Shown here: positions 1 to 11,007 of the stretch, one piece after another
How the letters are laid out: the number at the start of each line of letters is the position of its first letter
Numbering within the stretch: the stretch's first letter is position 1
Notes under the pieces: generated by a model
Told to the model about the DNA's origin: nothing
What the model saw: only the letters and a program-made list of their open reading frames with translations
The model's database searches: none
Assembly: GCA_017163975.1 (NCBI GenBank)
Contig: JAFFSR010000004.1
Location: forward strand, 3,162,001-3,226,000
Direction of reading: 5' to 3'
Origin: Anastatus disparis
Lineage: Eukaryota > Arthropoda > Insecta > Hymenoptera > Eupelmidae
Length of the DNA: 64,000 nucleotides
Made by a program: the position numbers and the translations under genes

Positions 1-720
1 CCTCTCCCTCTCTCTCTCTCTCTTTTCTTCTTCTCTTCTTCTTCTACTTTACTATATAACTGTGTATACACCGATTTTGCTAGGAAACGATTTTCCTAGA
101 GTGAGAGAAAGAGAAAAGCATTGCTCGTTCCCTCGATTCTCCAACGCCCACTCTGTTTGTTTATTTGATGCCTTTTCACTCTCTATTAGTCTCTCTACTC
201 TCACCACCCTACCTCCATCTCTTATCCTCTTTCTCTACCCCTACCCCTCTCTCTCTCTTCAGTTTCAGTGTTCGCAAGCTCCTACATTTTCTGATTAGCC
301 GGATGTCGCGGTGTCGCTTTATCTCTTTCTCCCTTACTCTTTTTCTCTCTTTATTTTCCTACTATTTTCTTCTTCCGAATTTATCTCTCTTGCTTTTTCC
401 TCTCGTTCCTTTTTTTATTCTTCTTTTTTCTTTCATTGCTTGCGTATATACGCTTTTTCCTGACGTTTTACTCACTCGTTTATTTTTCTCGTTCTTTCTC
501 TCTTTGTACGTTGTTTTTTTTATTTTCTATCTTTTTCGCCATCTCGCTTTAGCTACCAACCACACGTATCCTTTTTTTTAACTTCTCTATTTTCCGCCAT
601 TACTCTTCTTTTTCATCCTTCATTCTCCTACGTACCTTTTTTACACACACATTTTTCGTATATACACTCTCTTCCCCCCATTTTTTCCATAAATATTTAT
701 TCGTCATTTTAGTACTCGCA
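1..720. repeat. Polypyrimidine (CT/T-rich) tract
   Basis: Long, imperfect runs of CT, CTTT and TTTC on the + strand. The open frames inside it are artefacts of the composition, with Ser/Leu/Phe-only translations. No gene is supported. Confidence 0.7.
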
Positions 721-3700
721 TCTTTTTTTCATGTTTACTTTGTTTGCTTTTTTTTAAATTTCGGTTGTTTTATAAATTTATAAATATCGAGATTGCATTT
801 GTTACCTTTTAATATTATAACAAGGCACTTTTATTATTTCTATTACTTTCGGTCTTTTTAGATTTCCATGTTTTTCTTATATTAAAAAAAAATAAACATC
901 TTTTAAAATTCATGACAGTAAAAAAAAGAATCGTAAAAATGACATACAATTAGCATTATAAAAATAATGTTATTACGAAAACAAGCTAAAAATTTTAAAA
1001 AATTCGTAAAATGTAAACTTTAATATCAAATTATAGTGTATAATGCCGCGAAAAGCGCTCTACGTTAATAATAAAATTCCATTTAGCAAAGTAAACTGCA
1101 GAAGCTCATAATCAACGAGATTTGCTGCTCGAAAAAAAAACTGGACTTGCATAATACATTCGGAATAAACAAATCCCTCTCAGGGTCACAGTGACTTTTT
1201 TTTTGTTGCTCTCACACGCACGCCTTTTTTTCGCGTGGGACACCTACATGTTTGACGATTTCTTCGTTTTTTGTTTTTAGCTTACAAAGAACCGAGTGAT
1301 CGATTTACTTGCCTTTACAAATTCCTTTTTCCGAGGTGGTAGGTTTAAACATTGAGATTATCTACTCATAAGGATAATGTAAAAAAGACAATAGTGAAAA
1401 TTCTGTTACGTAAAAAAAAGTTATTATCTTTGTTAATATTAATAATGTACAAAATTTGCACAGAGTTATGTAGAATAAAAATGACATCAAATATAACTGC
1501 AACATCGGATTAATATTAAAATAATATTTTGAGATAAACATTTTAAAAAGATTTCCGATTTGACAAAATATTATTTTTCAAAACTTTTCTTTCTCGAACA
1601 GACATCATAATGTACGTATTACAATGGAAACGTATCAAATAAAAAAATTATTCGAAACTATTCGAAAAACAGAAATGACTATACATAAATATCTATTTAA
1701 TCTCAAACCTAAAATAAAAAATAATTTTATAATATTTTTTTTCGTAAAGGTGAATATCTAATATATGATTTTAACAAAAAAATAGTAAACCAACTTAACT
1801 TTAATAACAATAGCATTCCCAAATTTGAAAATAGGTAGGTCAACAGTCTGCTTGAAAAATATATTAGTAGCTTATCATAAAAACTAGATTTATGATTAAT
1901 AAGAAATTTGTTTTGATACAAGAACACGATACATTGCATGATTAGAATACATCATGTATATGTATAACTGAGTAAATGAAATTTTATCAATCACATCATC
2001 ATGTTCCGAGGGTGTTGGTGTTTATAGTTCATAACCATATAAACATTTTGCTTTGAGCTTACTTCAGAACATATGTGATATATAAATGGAAAATACAAAA
2101 GGGATTTCCCTACTTCAATCTTCTTTAATAAGATTTACAGGTCATAAAAGCTTTTCGACAGAAAAAGTAGTTTTGTAATCATTATTGGAAATCTTGTTAT
2201 AAACATTAGTGGTGTACTATCCACAAGAAAGTGTGTCATTTCTTAAATTGAATTTGACAGTTTCTCTTACCTTCCCTTTGATTTTATACAACCTCTGTTC
2301 GTCTATGATATTTTAAAACTATTATTTTATACGTAGAGCAAAAAAAAATTAATCCTGATTAGTTTTAATCAATAGAATGTTTAGTATAATAGTGTTGTAA
2401 TATATTTCAATAAAGTATTTCTATAAGGAAAAAAATTTTGCCATGCCAGATATAAAAAATATTGGAATCATATATTCCAAAAAAGAACATAAGTTAAATT
2501 TCTATAAAAATCTGATGATTAATTTTTAATATCTGGTAAGTTTATTTCAATTAGCTTTCATAAATGAATGTCGTATTACAGTTATAATAAATACAACAGT
2601 GTTTCATGCATGGTTGTTTTTTGATAGAATATTTTCATGCGCCATCTAGCAAACGAAGTATACTCAGTCTGCACATTGTTGATCATTATTTGCTATAAAT
2701 TTTAAATAATAATTTTTGTTGAACTCGTTATTATTGTAAAACTCTGCTATTTATACTTTAATATTTTCTCATCCAAATCTAAAATTTGTAATCGTTCTAT
2801 AGCTGATTAAGAACAAATATATTCTTATTAAAATCAATTCTGAATACCAAAAATCATTTTAAATATATCAAAAAACTTCATGATATAAATACCACAATAT
2901 TTAAATCAAGTTATTCTCCTAAGTGTTGAATATTTGTAAGAAAGACTATTAAAAATTATGTTAAAAAATACTTAGCTTAGGTTAGATTAATTTTACATTA
3001 CGAAAAGCGCATGAATTATGGCAAATGCTTGCAGGATATAAAATTTCAGTTGAATAGGAGTTTAATACTCGCACTACATTGGCGAGTTCTAAATAAAGAG
3101 CAAGAGTAGATATGAATCGAAATTATAAGTGTCGAAAAAACGATTCATTCGAGCATTTTGTTACCCATGCTTTCAGCTTGCCTTTTTTTACGTGCGGTTT
3201 CATTTAGCATAAAAAAGAAACGCCCCTATAGTTTTAGTGCAAATGCAAAGCCTTTCCATAATTTTACCATCTCTGTATTTTCATTCTTTTTTTTTTTTTA
3301 CTCTTCAAGCAGAGACGCGTTACGGGAAAAAGATGGAAATAGTTTTCTTCTATCAAACTTTCTTTGCTTTTAAAAGAAGAAAACTTTTCTCCAATTTTTT
3401 TCATTTTAATTTTTTTTCCCTACCATTTCTTTGTCTCTTGGAAAAGAAGAAGCTCTGTAACTTACAAATATTTTTCTTCAGTCTCTGGAGAGCTATTCTA
3501 CATCAAATCGATCATCAAATTTGAGAAGATAAGTAAAATAGTATTTGAATTATTCTATTCAAGTTTTATAAAGCTTCAATTTATAAGAAAATTTTTCTGA
3601 GTTTAATTAACTTTTTTTTTCCTGAAATAAAATTATGCAAGTAATTAAGAAAATATTGAAGTGGAAAATCCATTTTTATAATAAATAAACAATCATAAAT

Positions 3701-3880
3701 ATATTTCATAAATTACAGAATAATTTTCAACGAATCCTATAATTTTTTATGCATTAAATCATATAAGGTTTTATAATGAAAATAAGAGAAAAAAATATGT
3801 CAATTTCACATGATATAACTTCTAAACTTAGCTTCTTTTGCATTTATTCTGCGCGTCTTCTACTTAATTCCTCTTAGAAA
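721..3880. other. AT-rich intergenic DNA, nothing recognised
   Basis: Very AT-rich sequence with homopolymer A and T runs. I checked it for splice-joined protein motifs, tRNA-like A/B boxes and inverted ends and found none that hold up. A T-rich patch at 3280-3460 produces spurious Phe-rich frames. Confidence 0.6.
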
Positions 3881-3883
3881 GCT

Positions 3884-4219
3884 CATCTCACTATATACAT
3901 TTTCTCTCTTACTTCATCCTTTCGAGTGAATCTCTTCCTTCTTTCTTTCCTCTTTTTTTCTTTTTTTAAAGAGAAGAAAGAAGAAGAAACGTTCTCTGTG
4001 AGCTTCTTTTCCATGGCTAGCCGCAGTAGATACGCGTCGTAATCACAACTGATCCAAGACTCCATTTCAGATTTTCCACGCGGCTCACAGAAAGAAAGAG
4101 AATAAAAAAAATAAGAAAGAAAAAAAAAGAGATAAAAAAAAAGGAAAAGAGGCACGAGTAGTAGAGTAGGCGGAGCGAAACGAAGAAGACTACGAAGATG
4201 GAAAAGAAAGTTCTACTCC

Positions 4220-4265
<46 letters not shown>
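3884..4265. repeat. Purine-rich belt followed by a TA microsatellite
   Basis: Pyrimidine then purine runs (GAAA/AAAG) around 3900-4210 lead into an uninterrupted (TA)n at 4224-4264, about 41 bp. Spurious Lys/Arg or Ser/Phe frames arise here on the - strand. Confidence 0.75.
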
Positions 4266-4270
<5 letters not shown>

Positions 4271-6104
4271 CGGCTTCAGTTCTTGTTTTCTTGCTTGGTT
4301 TCGTGGAAATAAAAAGGTAGACGCCCGTCGTCATCAACTTCCGCGACGTTGCACGTACAAGTGTTGAGATGAAATATCAGAAACAGAGGATGAAGAAAAA
4401 AAAAAGCAAGAAAGATATACCTTGGGTTGGCGAAGCTGTTTGTTTTAAAAACCTTCTTTCTCTCTTATTTTTTTAGCTTCTTTAAGCTTGATTTCTCGGA
4501 TTGGATGATGAAAAGAATACGAGCCACAAGAGATGAGTAAAGGAATATATAATATCCTACGTGACAAAGTGACAATTCGAGAAAATTTTTTTTTTTTCGC
4601 TCAGATTAATGTACACGTCGTGTTATAATGACTTATAGTATGATGAATATAAATGGCGTGAATTTAAAATAAAAAATTTCAAATGAAAACTGAATTATAA
4701 TAACAAAATTTTACCGTCTTTTTCTTATAAGAGTTTTATTTTTTAATGCTTGAGATTACTTTTTTATATTAATTGTATTTAAGAAGTTTATAATTTTATC
4801 GGTGACATTATAATAATAATTTTTTATTCGTAATTTATTTAGCAAGGCATCTTTTAAACATTAACAATAATAAAATAATCTAAATTATAAAAATAGCAAT
4901 TCACTTTGATTTAACTTTGTACCGTCGGATAGTAAAACTAGAGTATTTAAGATCATTAACTTATTTAGGTTAAAGAAAATGTGTATATTCTATTTATCGA
5001 TAAATTAAATAAACTTTATGAAAAGAATATGATTAAATTAAAGTATCCATTATTATTTAATCGTAATAAAAATTTTAAAATTTTTTAATAAAAAAAATCG
5101 AAGCTATTTTTTTCTTAAGTAGATTATAACAAAAATAATTTAAAATATCATTTAATAAAATTTATTGATTGCCAAACGTCGTATGATAATCTTTAGCTAA
5201 AAAAGAATATTTCAAGTATTCATAATGATCTTTAAATTTTCATCTCATTACTCTTTATTTGCATTAAAATTCACTGTACTGGAACCATATTTCATGTATT
5301 TTTGCGTTAAATTTTATGTAATCCAATAATAAAAATACGGTGCTATTTATTAATTTTTATGCAAATTAACATCAAATTAATGTTAATAAATATTAATTTT
5401 TATATTCACCCTGCACACGTTTAATCTTACAAAAGATAATTAGAAATTCATTCGTGAATCTTAAATATCCGTGAACATTCAAAAGTTACAAAAGAATACT
5501 TGAGGATTTCTTTTTTGGGGTTTTGCTCATGTGTTATTTCAATATTACTTTAATGGTCAAAACTTATTGAATTCACCGTGTGAATTTCGTTGAAAATTGC
5601 ATTAAATTTTATGTCTTACTTGAAAGCAGTCAATATTAAAGTTCCTAAGCAATTGGTACTCTTCTTGTTAGACACGTAAAAACTAAATTATTTTTTATTT
5701 TTTTAGTAATATAAATATTTTATTTGTTCCAGAGATAATTTTTTTTTATTTTAAAACTAACAATTAATTTAATAAATTTTAGAATGAAATTAACATTATT
5801 ATCAGTTGTTAATATGAATAAACAATATTTGTATTATAAGCAGAAATTGTTCTTTTAGATATAGAAAATTTATAATTATTAAACATAAAAAGTAAATAAT
5901 AATTTGTTTATAATTTGTTTAATATAATAAAACTGTATATGCATATACGAAAATATATTTTGATAAAATAAAAAACAGTTTTCATTCATTAAAAAAAAAT
6001 AAAAAAAAAAAGAAACCTGTGCCAAATATTCATATTTGCACATATTTTTTCGTCGTCGTCACATAGTCGGAGTAACATACGTGTATATTCGAAAATTGTC
6101 AGAA
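4266..6104. other. AT-rich intergenic DNA, nothing recognised
   Basis: Mostly homopolymeric A/T-rich sequence. No coding, RNA or repeat structure can be supported. Confidence 0.55.
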
Positions 6105-6500
6105 AAATAAACGTCAGTCGAAGAGGGGGTGGGGGCGAGGGTGGTTGTTCGCGCTCAAATGAACGATTGCTCGTGCTTCAACGTCGGTCAGGCTCTGCTT
6201 GCTCCGGGAATTTTCCTGCGGTCGCCATCGCAATATCATATACGTATATACACATATATGTGTACAGAAAATATATATATACACATGGAGAGAGACAGTC
6301 AAGTTTTACTATGAACATGCAGGAGCTTGTACATATATATAGCTTAGGTATATATATATGCATACACATACGACGAAATACGTGAAATTTACGTAGAAAA
6401 GGGATTTTTCAGGCTTCCGCGTTTTCTCGTTTTCTCTCTACCCCAGCAAATGTCTCTTTTTCCTCCCTCTTTTCTTCTGCCTATATATATACACACTCTA
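6105..6500. promoter_or_regulatory. Balanced-composition island with G-rich core
   Basis: In an otherwise AT-rich flank, 6118-6230 is G+C-rich, beginning with runs G5-T-G5-cga-G3 at about 6125-6141. It is followed by alternating TATAC/TATATG and a CT tract. It has no splice sites or coding bias. It could be a conserved noncoding element or a simple composition fluctuation. Confidence 0.25.
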
Positions 6501-6852
6501 TGTCTCCCGGGGGAAGAATTTTGCCACGCCATACAATCGGACAAAAAAAAATAATAATAAAAATAGCAGGGGATGAGCTTCGAATGACGAAAGTATTTTC
6601 TGTTTATTATGTATTTCGAAAAAAAAAGAGTAGAAGCGCATACGTTTTAGATATAGAAATGACGGCTTGTATCGTGCATGTTTCAGCTAAATGTTACGTT
6701 GTTTAGAAAAAAAAAATTTTCTTTTTCGAACTTTTGAAATTTATTTGAAAAAAAATTTTTCCAGTGTTGAAACTACAACCGTTAATCTTTAGCAGTTTTT
6801 AATATATGCAACTTAATTTATTGAGTAAATATTTAACAATTTCCGTCGATAC

Positions 6853-6866
6853 CGCTGACGTCAGCG
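6853..6866. promoter_or_regulatory. Perfect palindrome with CRE core
   Basis: CGCTGACGTCAGCG is a 14-bp perfect palindrome that contains TGACGTCA, the consensus site for CREB/ATF bZIP dimers. Both facts are seen directly; binding is an inference. Confidence 0.4.
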
Positions 6867-6949
6867 ATAAAAATGATAACTTATTGTCGATGGATTATTG
6901 AAACAGCTAATTACACAAGACAATTGTTATTACTTTGTCGCATAATTTA

Positions 6950-7710
6950 TCGCTTTCATCATAAATTAGGTTCGGTAGCTTAAGTAATTAATTTAAAAAA
7001 TTACACACGTAATTTATACTACAATGGAGTTGAAGATGAATTTATAGTGTCATTCTTCATACATTGTTTAATCAACAATTGATCATTTAAAGGTGACCTC
7101 TTATGATTAATTAGTCCTTATATATAATATTTCAAATTAATTAATGATATCTCAGATGCTATTTATAACTTAAAAATATAATTTATGAAATTGAAGTTAA
7201 ATCAATAACTTTAATTTTATTAGTGCGGTAATTAATTATTGATGTATACAGCCAACTAACTCTTATGAGTAATTAGTTATTATATGCATCATTATTTTAA
7301 ATCTATCGATCTAACTAAAGCTTACAAGCAGATAATTAATTTAATTCGATTGCTATGCATAAATAAATTAAATCGGGATTGCAACATACATTAATTCTGT
7401 ATGATATTTTTAATAAGAAATTTTTTTTAAATCTTTTAAACGGTAATTACGCAAAAAATATCATGCATCTTTTTCCTTACTTCAGATTTGCGTAAAACAA
7501 ACTGTAACAAATATCTTGCAAATTGCAACATAAAAGCGTTTAAAGTATCTGGTCGAACAAACCTGAATGCAAAAAAAGGAGAAAAAAAAAATGAACGAGG
7601 TATAAAAAAAACGGGAATAACTGTAGGTAATCTACTAGTGAGAAAATAAATTGCCGGTTAATTAAGCCTTCGTGTATCAATTAGCCAAGCAACAAATTTT
7701 CCTTCTCGAC
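6950..7710. promoter_or_regulatory. Cluster of TAATTA-type homeodomain core sites
   Basis: TAATTA/ATTAATT cores recur every few tens of bases (for example near 6985, 7109, 7135, 7229, 7269, 7335 and 7658), separated by non-repetitive sequence rather than by plain A/T runs. Such clusters can be homeodomain-responsive enhancers, but in AT-rich DNA they also arise by chance. Confidence 0.2.
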
Positions 7711-7770
7711 CTGGCATTAATTTTCATGCTTGCGTAACATCCGGCAAGTCCTGATTAACAAAAGAGGTCG

Positions 7771-8877
7771 GGAGAAAAGAGCTAAAGGTAAAAAAAAAAA
7801 GAAAAAAAAAATACGAAGAAAGAAAAGAAAAGTATATAACCTAAAGAGATATAGAGAATGAAGCAAAAGAGTTAGTAGTAGTAGTAGTAGTAGCTTCACA
7901 AATTGAAGCAAGCCCACAAAATATCGTAGCTTTCTCTCTGTTCATCTCCTTGCTAATCCTTCAGCAGCGGAGGATATATATACTGTATATAGTTCAAAGT
8001 ATAAAGTCTATCCTTTAGTATACAGCTTGGAGGTAAAGAACTTTTCTCAACATCCTAGAGACGACTAACAAACTCTTGCACTGACTCCTTTTAATCCACG
8101 TTTTACTCTGAACGGTGTGACGTAATTAGTCGCGAGCTACCCCCAGGAAGCTTAATGCGCAAGCTAGAAGCATAAAAGAAGAAGAAAAAAAAAGAAACTC
8201 GAGTAAAAATAAAAAAAAAAGAAAAGGGAGAAAAAGGAAGATAGAAGACGGAGTCTCTTATTCTTCCTTTTTTTTTATTTTGCTACTCGAGCCAACTATG
8301 AGCTTTTTCTCACGGACTCGGGAAATTGCTCTCTTTCTCACTTTTTCTTTTTTTTTTTTTTGCTTGGCTGAAACTCGAGCTGAATTTACGTTTACATTTT
8401 GTCGTTCGACTTTCTTTAAATATTTTATTTAAGTTATTTTAAAGAATATTTTTATTGATTCCTAATTGTTTCCGACCGTAAGAAGCAAGAAAGATTTAAT
8501 TTTTCACAATGGATTGAATTAAATATGTAGGAAGTAAAAATAGAAAATTTATTTAAAACAAAAATTAAAAGTCTGCCGATCAATCATAAAGTCATATCTA
8601 ATTAAAAAAATGAAACATCAAATAAAAACCATAGCTAATATTCAATTTTGAAAATTAAAAACTAAAAACTGTTATCATAAATAATGATATTGAACGAAAT
8701 TATTCACACATTCAAAAACTATATTTTAAGAAATTTTTTTACTTAAAATTTTTCTAAATATTTTTTTCAAATTTTATTTAATAAAAAAAAATAATTATGG
8801 AATGTTGTAGATTCTTGTATCGTTGATTGAGAAATATAAATAATTCTTTTATGTTTGCACAGTAATATTTTTCGGTA
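7771..8877. other. Purine/pyrimidine tracts and AT-rich DNA left of the fold-back
   Basis: GAAAA/AAAAG runs, a short (AGT)n at 7873-7893, a balanced patch at 8090-8170 with GTAATTAGTCGCGAGC, then T and A runs and featureless AT-rich DNA up to the fold-back element. No gene is seen. Confidence 0.5.
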
Positions 8878-9068
8878 ATAGTGCTTTCACAGTAGCGTGG
8901 ATACAAGAGTAAATTGAAATTTTTTTTTTAATACACCAGTATCTTAAGGTTCTATGTAATAATGCATTGGAAGTGTGAATGTTGTGCATGCGTGCAAGGA
9001 AAGACCGAGCGTTCGAATGATGCACTCATGAATTCACACTATCATGTATTATAATAGAAGAGCAAGAT

Positions 9069-9354
9069 AGGGGCAACGGTAGCGCATGGGCTTAGGCTCT
9101 TGGCTCGCGCCCTAGTGGACCAGGGTTCGATTCCCCGGGAAAATTTCGAAAAATAATTTTCGAATTTTTCTACGGGTATTAGAACCCGGAGATCACGAAA
9201 AATCAATTGAAAAGTTCGTCTGGGCAAAATTGAACTATTTTAAAAAGTTCCACTGGGCAATCATGAAAACTATAATATGTTTCAACCATGGCCTAAGGCA
9301 AAGAGCTAAAAGGCCAATTTAAATAGAAGAAAAATAAGAAAAAAATGTCATCTG

Positions 9355-9394
<40 letters not shown>
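9069..9394 (+). mobile_element. tRNA-derived SINE (family 2), left arm copy
   Basis: The head (9069-9140) is tRNA-like, with an exact RNA polymerase III B box (GGTTCGATTCC) and a weaker A box (around GGTAGCGCATGGG). It is followed by a ~210-bp body and a poly(A) tail at 9357-9394. That head-body-tail layout is the SINE signature. Confidence 0.75.
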
Positions 9395-9396
<2 letters not shown>

Positions 9397-9445
9397 AGTT
9401 CAGTGCTTCAGGTAAACTCTAAGGAAGACTGCAGATACTAAGCAA

Positions 9446-9655
9446 TAACTAAGTATCCTACAGTAACCTTAGGTAGATTGCGAATCCTAAGTGATCACTA
9501 AGTATCCTAGGGTAACCCTAGGGTAAAGTACGAATCCTAAGCGATCACTAAGCATCCTAAAGTAACCCTTGGATAAACTACGGATCCTAAGCGATCACTA
9601 AGCATCCTAAGGTAACCCTAGGGTAGACTGTGGATCTCAAGCAATCACTTAGCAT
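9446..9655 (+). repeat. 50-bp tandem repeats in the fold-back left arm
   Basis: Four units with the pattern AGCATCCTAA-GGTAACCCTAGGG-TAGACT-CGGATCCTAAGCGATCACTA. They share motifs (GGTAACCC, CCTAGGG) with the 39-bp central units, so the two arrays may have a common origin. Three matching units lie inverted at about 10306-10460. Confidence 0.75.
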
Positions 9656-9674
9656 CCCATGGTGACCCTGAGGT

Positions 9675-10275
9675 AAATCCTAGGATATCTAGCTACCCTG
9701 GGGTAGATCATAGGGTACCTGGCTACCTTAGGGTAGACCTTGGGATATCTGGATACCCATGGGTAGACCCCAGGGTACCCTAGGGTAGCTGGATACCCAT
9801 GGGTAGACCTCAGGGTACCCTAGGGTAGCTGGATACCCGTAGGTAACCCCAGGGTACCCTAGGGTAGCTGGATACCCATGGGTAGACCTCAGGGTACCCT
9901 AGGGTAGCTGGATACTCGTAGGTAACCCCAGGGTACCCTCGGGTAGCTGGATACCCATAGGTAACCCCAGGGTACCCTAGGGTAGCTGGATACCCGTAGG
10001 TGACCCCAGGGTACCCTAGGGTAGCTGGATACCCGTAGGTAACTCCAGGGTACCCTCGGGTAGCTGGATACCCGTAGGTAACCCCAGGGTACCCTAGGGT
10101 AGCTGTATACCCGTAGGTAACCCCAGGGTACCCTAGGGTAGCTGGATACCCGTAGGTAACCCCAGGGTACCCTCGGGTAGCTGGATACCCGTAGGTAACC
10201 CCAGGGTACCCTAGGGTAGCTGGATACCCGTAGGTAACGCCAGGGTACCCTAGGGTAGCTGGATACCCAAGGGTA
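9675..10275. repeat. 39-bp minisatellite array (about 15 units)
   Basis: Head-to-tail units of 39 bp, each containing GGTAGCTGGATACCC, GTAGGTAACCCCAGG and GTACCCTAG. Adjacent units differ at few positions (for example CCATGGG against CCGTAGG). Each unit contains the palindromes GGGTACCC and CCCTAGGG. The G+C content is far above the surroundings. The first two or three units are degenerate and the later ones nearly uniform, which suggests local homogenisation. Confidence 0.9.
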
Positions 10276-11007
10276 ACCTCAGGGTCACCATGGGATGCTA
10301 AGTGATTACTTGAGATCTACAGTCTACCCTAGGGTCACCTTAGGATGCTTAGTGATCGCTTAGGATTCGTAGTTTACCCAAGGGTTACCCTAGGATACTT
10401 AGTGATCACTTAGGATTCGCAATCTAGCTAAGGTTACTCTAGGATACTTAGTTATTGCTTCGTATCTGCAGTCTTCCTTAGAATTTACCTAAAGCACTGA
10501 ACTCCTTTTTTTTTTTTTTTTTTTTTTATGCAGATGACATTTTTCTCTTATTTTTCGTCTATTTAAATTGACCTTTTAGCTCTTTGCCTTAGGCCATGGT
10601 TGAAACATATTATAGTTTTCATGATTGCCCAGTGGAACTTTTTAAAATAGTTCAATTTTGCCCAGACGAACTTTTCAATTGATTTTTCGTGATCTCCGGG
10701 TTCTAATACCCGTAGAAAAATTCGAAAATTATTTTTCGAAATTTTCCCGGGGAATCGAACCCTGGTCCACTAGGGCGCGAGCCAAGAGCCTAAGCCCATG
10801 CGCTACTGTTGCCCCTATCTTGCTCTTCTATTATAATACATGATAGTGTGAATTCATGAGTGTATCATTCGAACGCTCGGTCTTTCCTTGCACGCATGCA
10901 CAACATCCACACTTCCAATGCATTATTACATGGAACCTTGAGATACTGGTGTATTCAAAAAAAAATTTCAATTTACTCTTGTATTCACGCTACTGTGAAA
11001 GCACTAT
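10276..11007 (-). repeat. Fold-back right arm
   Basis: Reverse-complement partner of 8878-9674. Alignment by eye holds from the outer tip to the sequence acctcagggtcacc at the inner edge, with scattered single-base differences. Confidence 0.88.
10507..10816 (-). mobile_element. tRNA-derived SINE (family 2), right arm copy
   Basis: Near-identical inverse copy of the left-arm SINE, with its tail (T run on the + strand, about 10507-10527) pointing toward the centre. One base of the A-box region differs. Confidence 0.75.

Larger units (their letters stand above)
8878..9674 (+). repeat. Fold-back left arm
   Basis: The arm is inverted relative to 10276-11007 and has four 50-bp tandem units against three in the right arm, which, with a longer A tract (9357-9394 against a shorter T tract near 10507-10527), explains the length difference. 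Confidence 0.88.
8878..11007. mobile_element. Fold-back element with SINE-bearing arms and minisatellite centre
   Basis: The left arm (8878-9674) is repeated in inverse orientation as the right arm (10276-11007). The outer tips read atagtgctttcacagtagcg on both arms. The arms are so similar that a 61-codon open frame within them translates identically on both sides (9042-9227 on -, 10658-10843 on +). From outside in, each arm has a unique 190-bp segment, a tRNA-derived SINE with A tail, and several 50-bp tandem repeats. About 600 bp of 39-bp repeats fill the centre. No transposase is encoded. It resembles Foldback/Galileo-type elements in architecture, but I cannot tie it to them by sequence. 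A convincing target-site duplication was not found; flanking TA on both sides is possible. Confidence 0.85.

Noticed and set aside
165..581. 138-codon Ser/Leu/Phe frame as a membrane protein
   Set aside because: It is a by-product of a polypyrimidine tract, where every frame on this strand looks hydrophobic.
6125..6141. G-quadruplex at the G-rich core
   Set aside because: There are only three runs of three or more G before the pattern ends with GG, so a full three-tetrad structure is not supported.
9042..9227. Identical 61-codon frames at 9042-9227 (-) and 10658-10843 (+) as a conserved small protein
   Set aside because: They are identical only because they lie in the inverted arms of the fold-back; the frame runs antisense across the SINE head and body.
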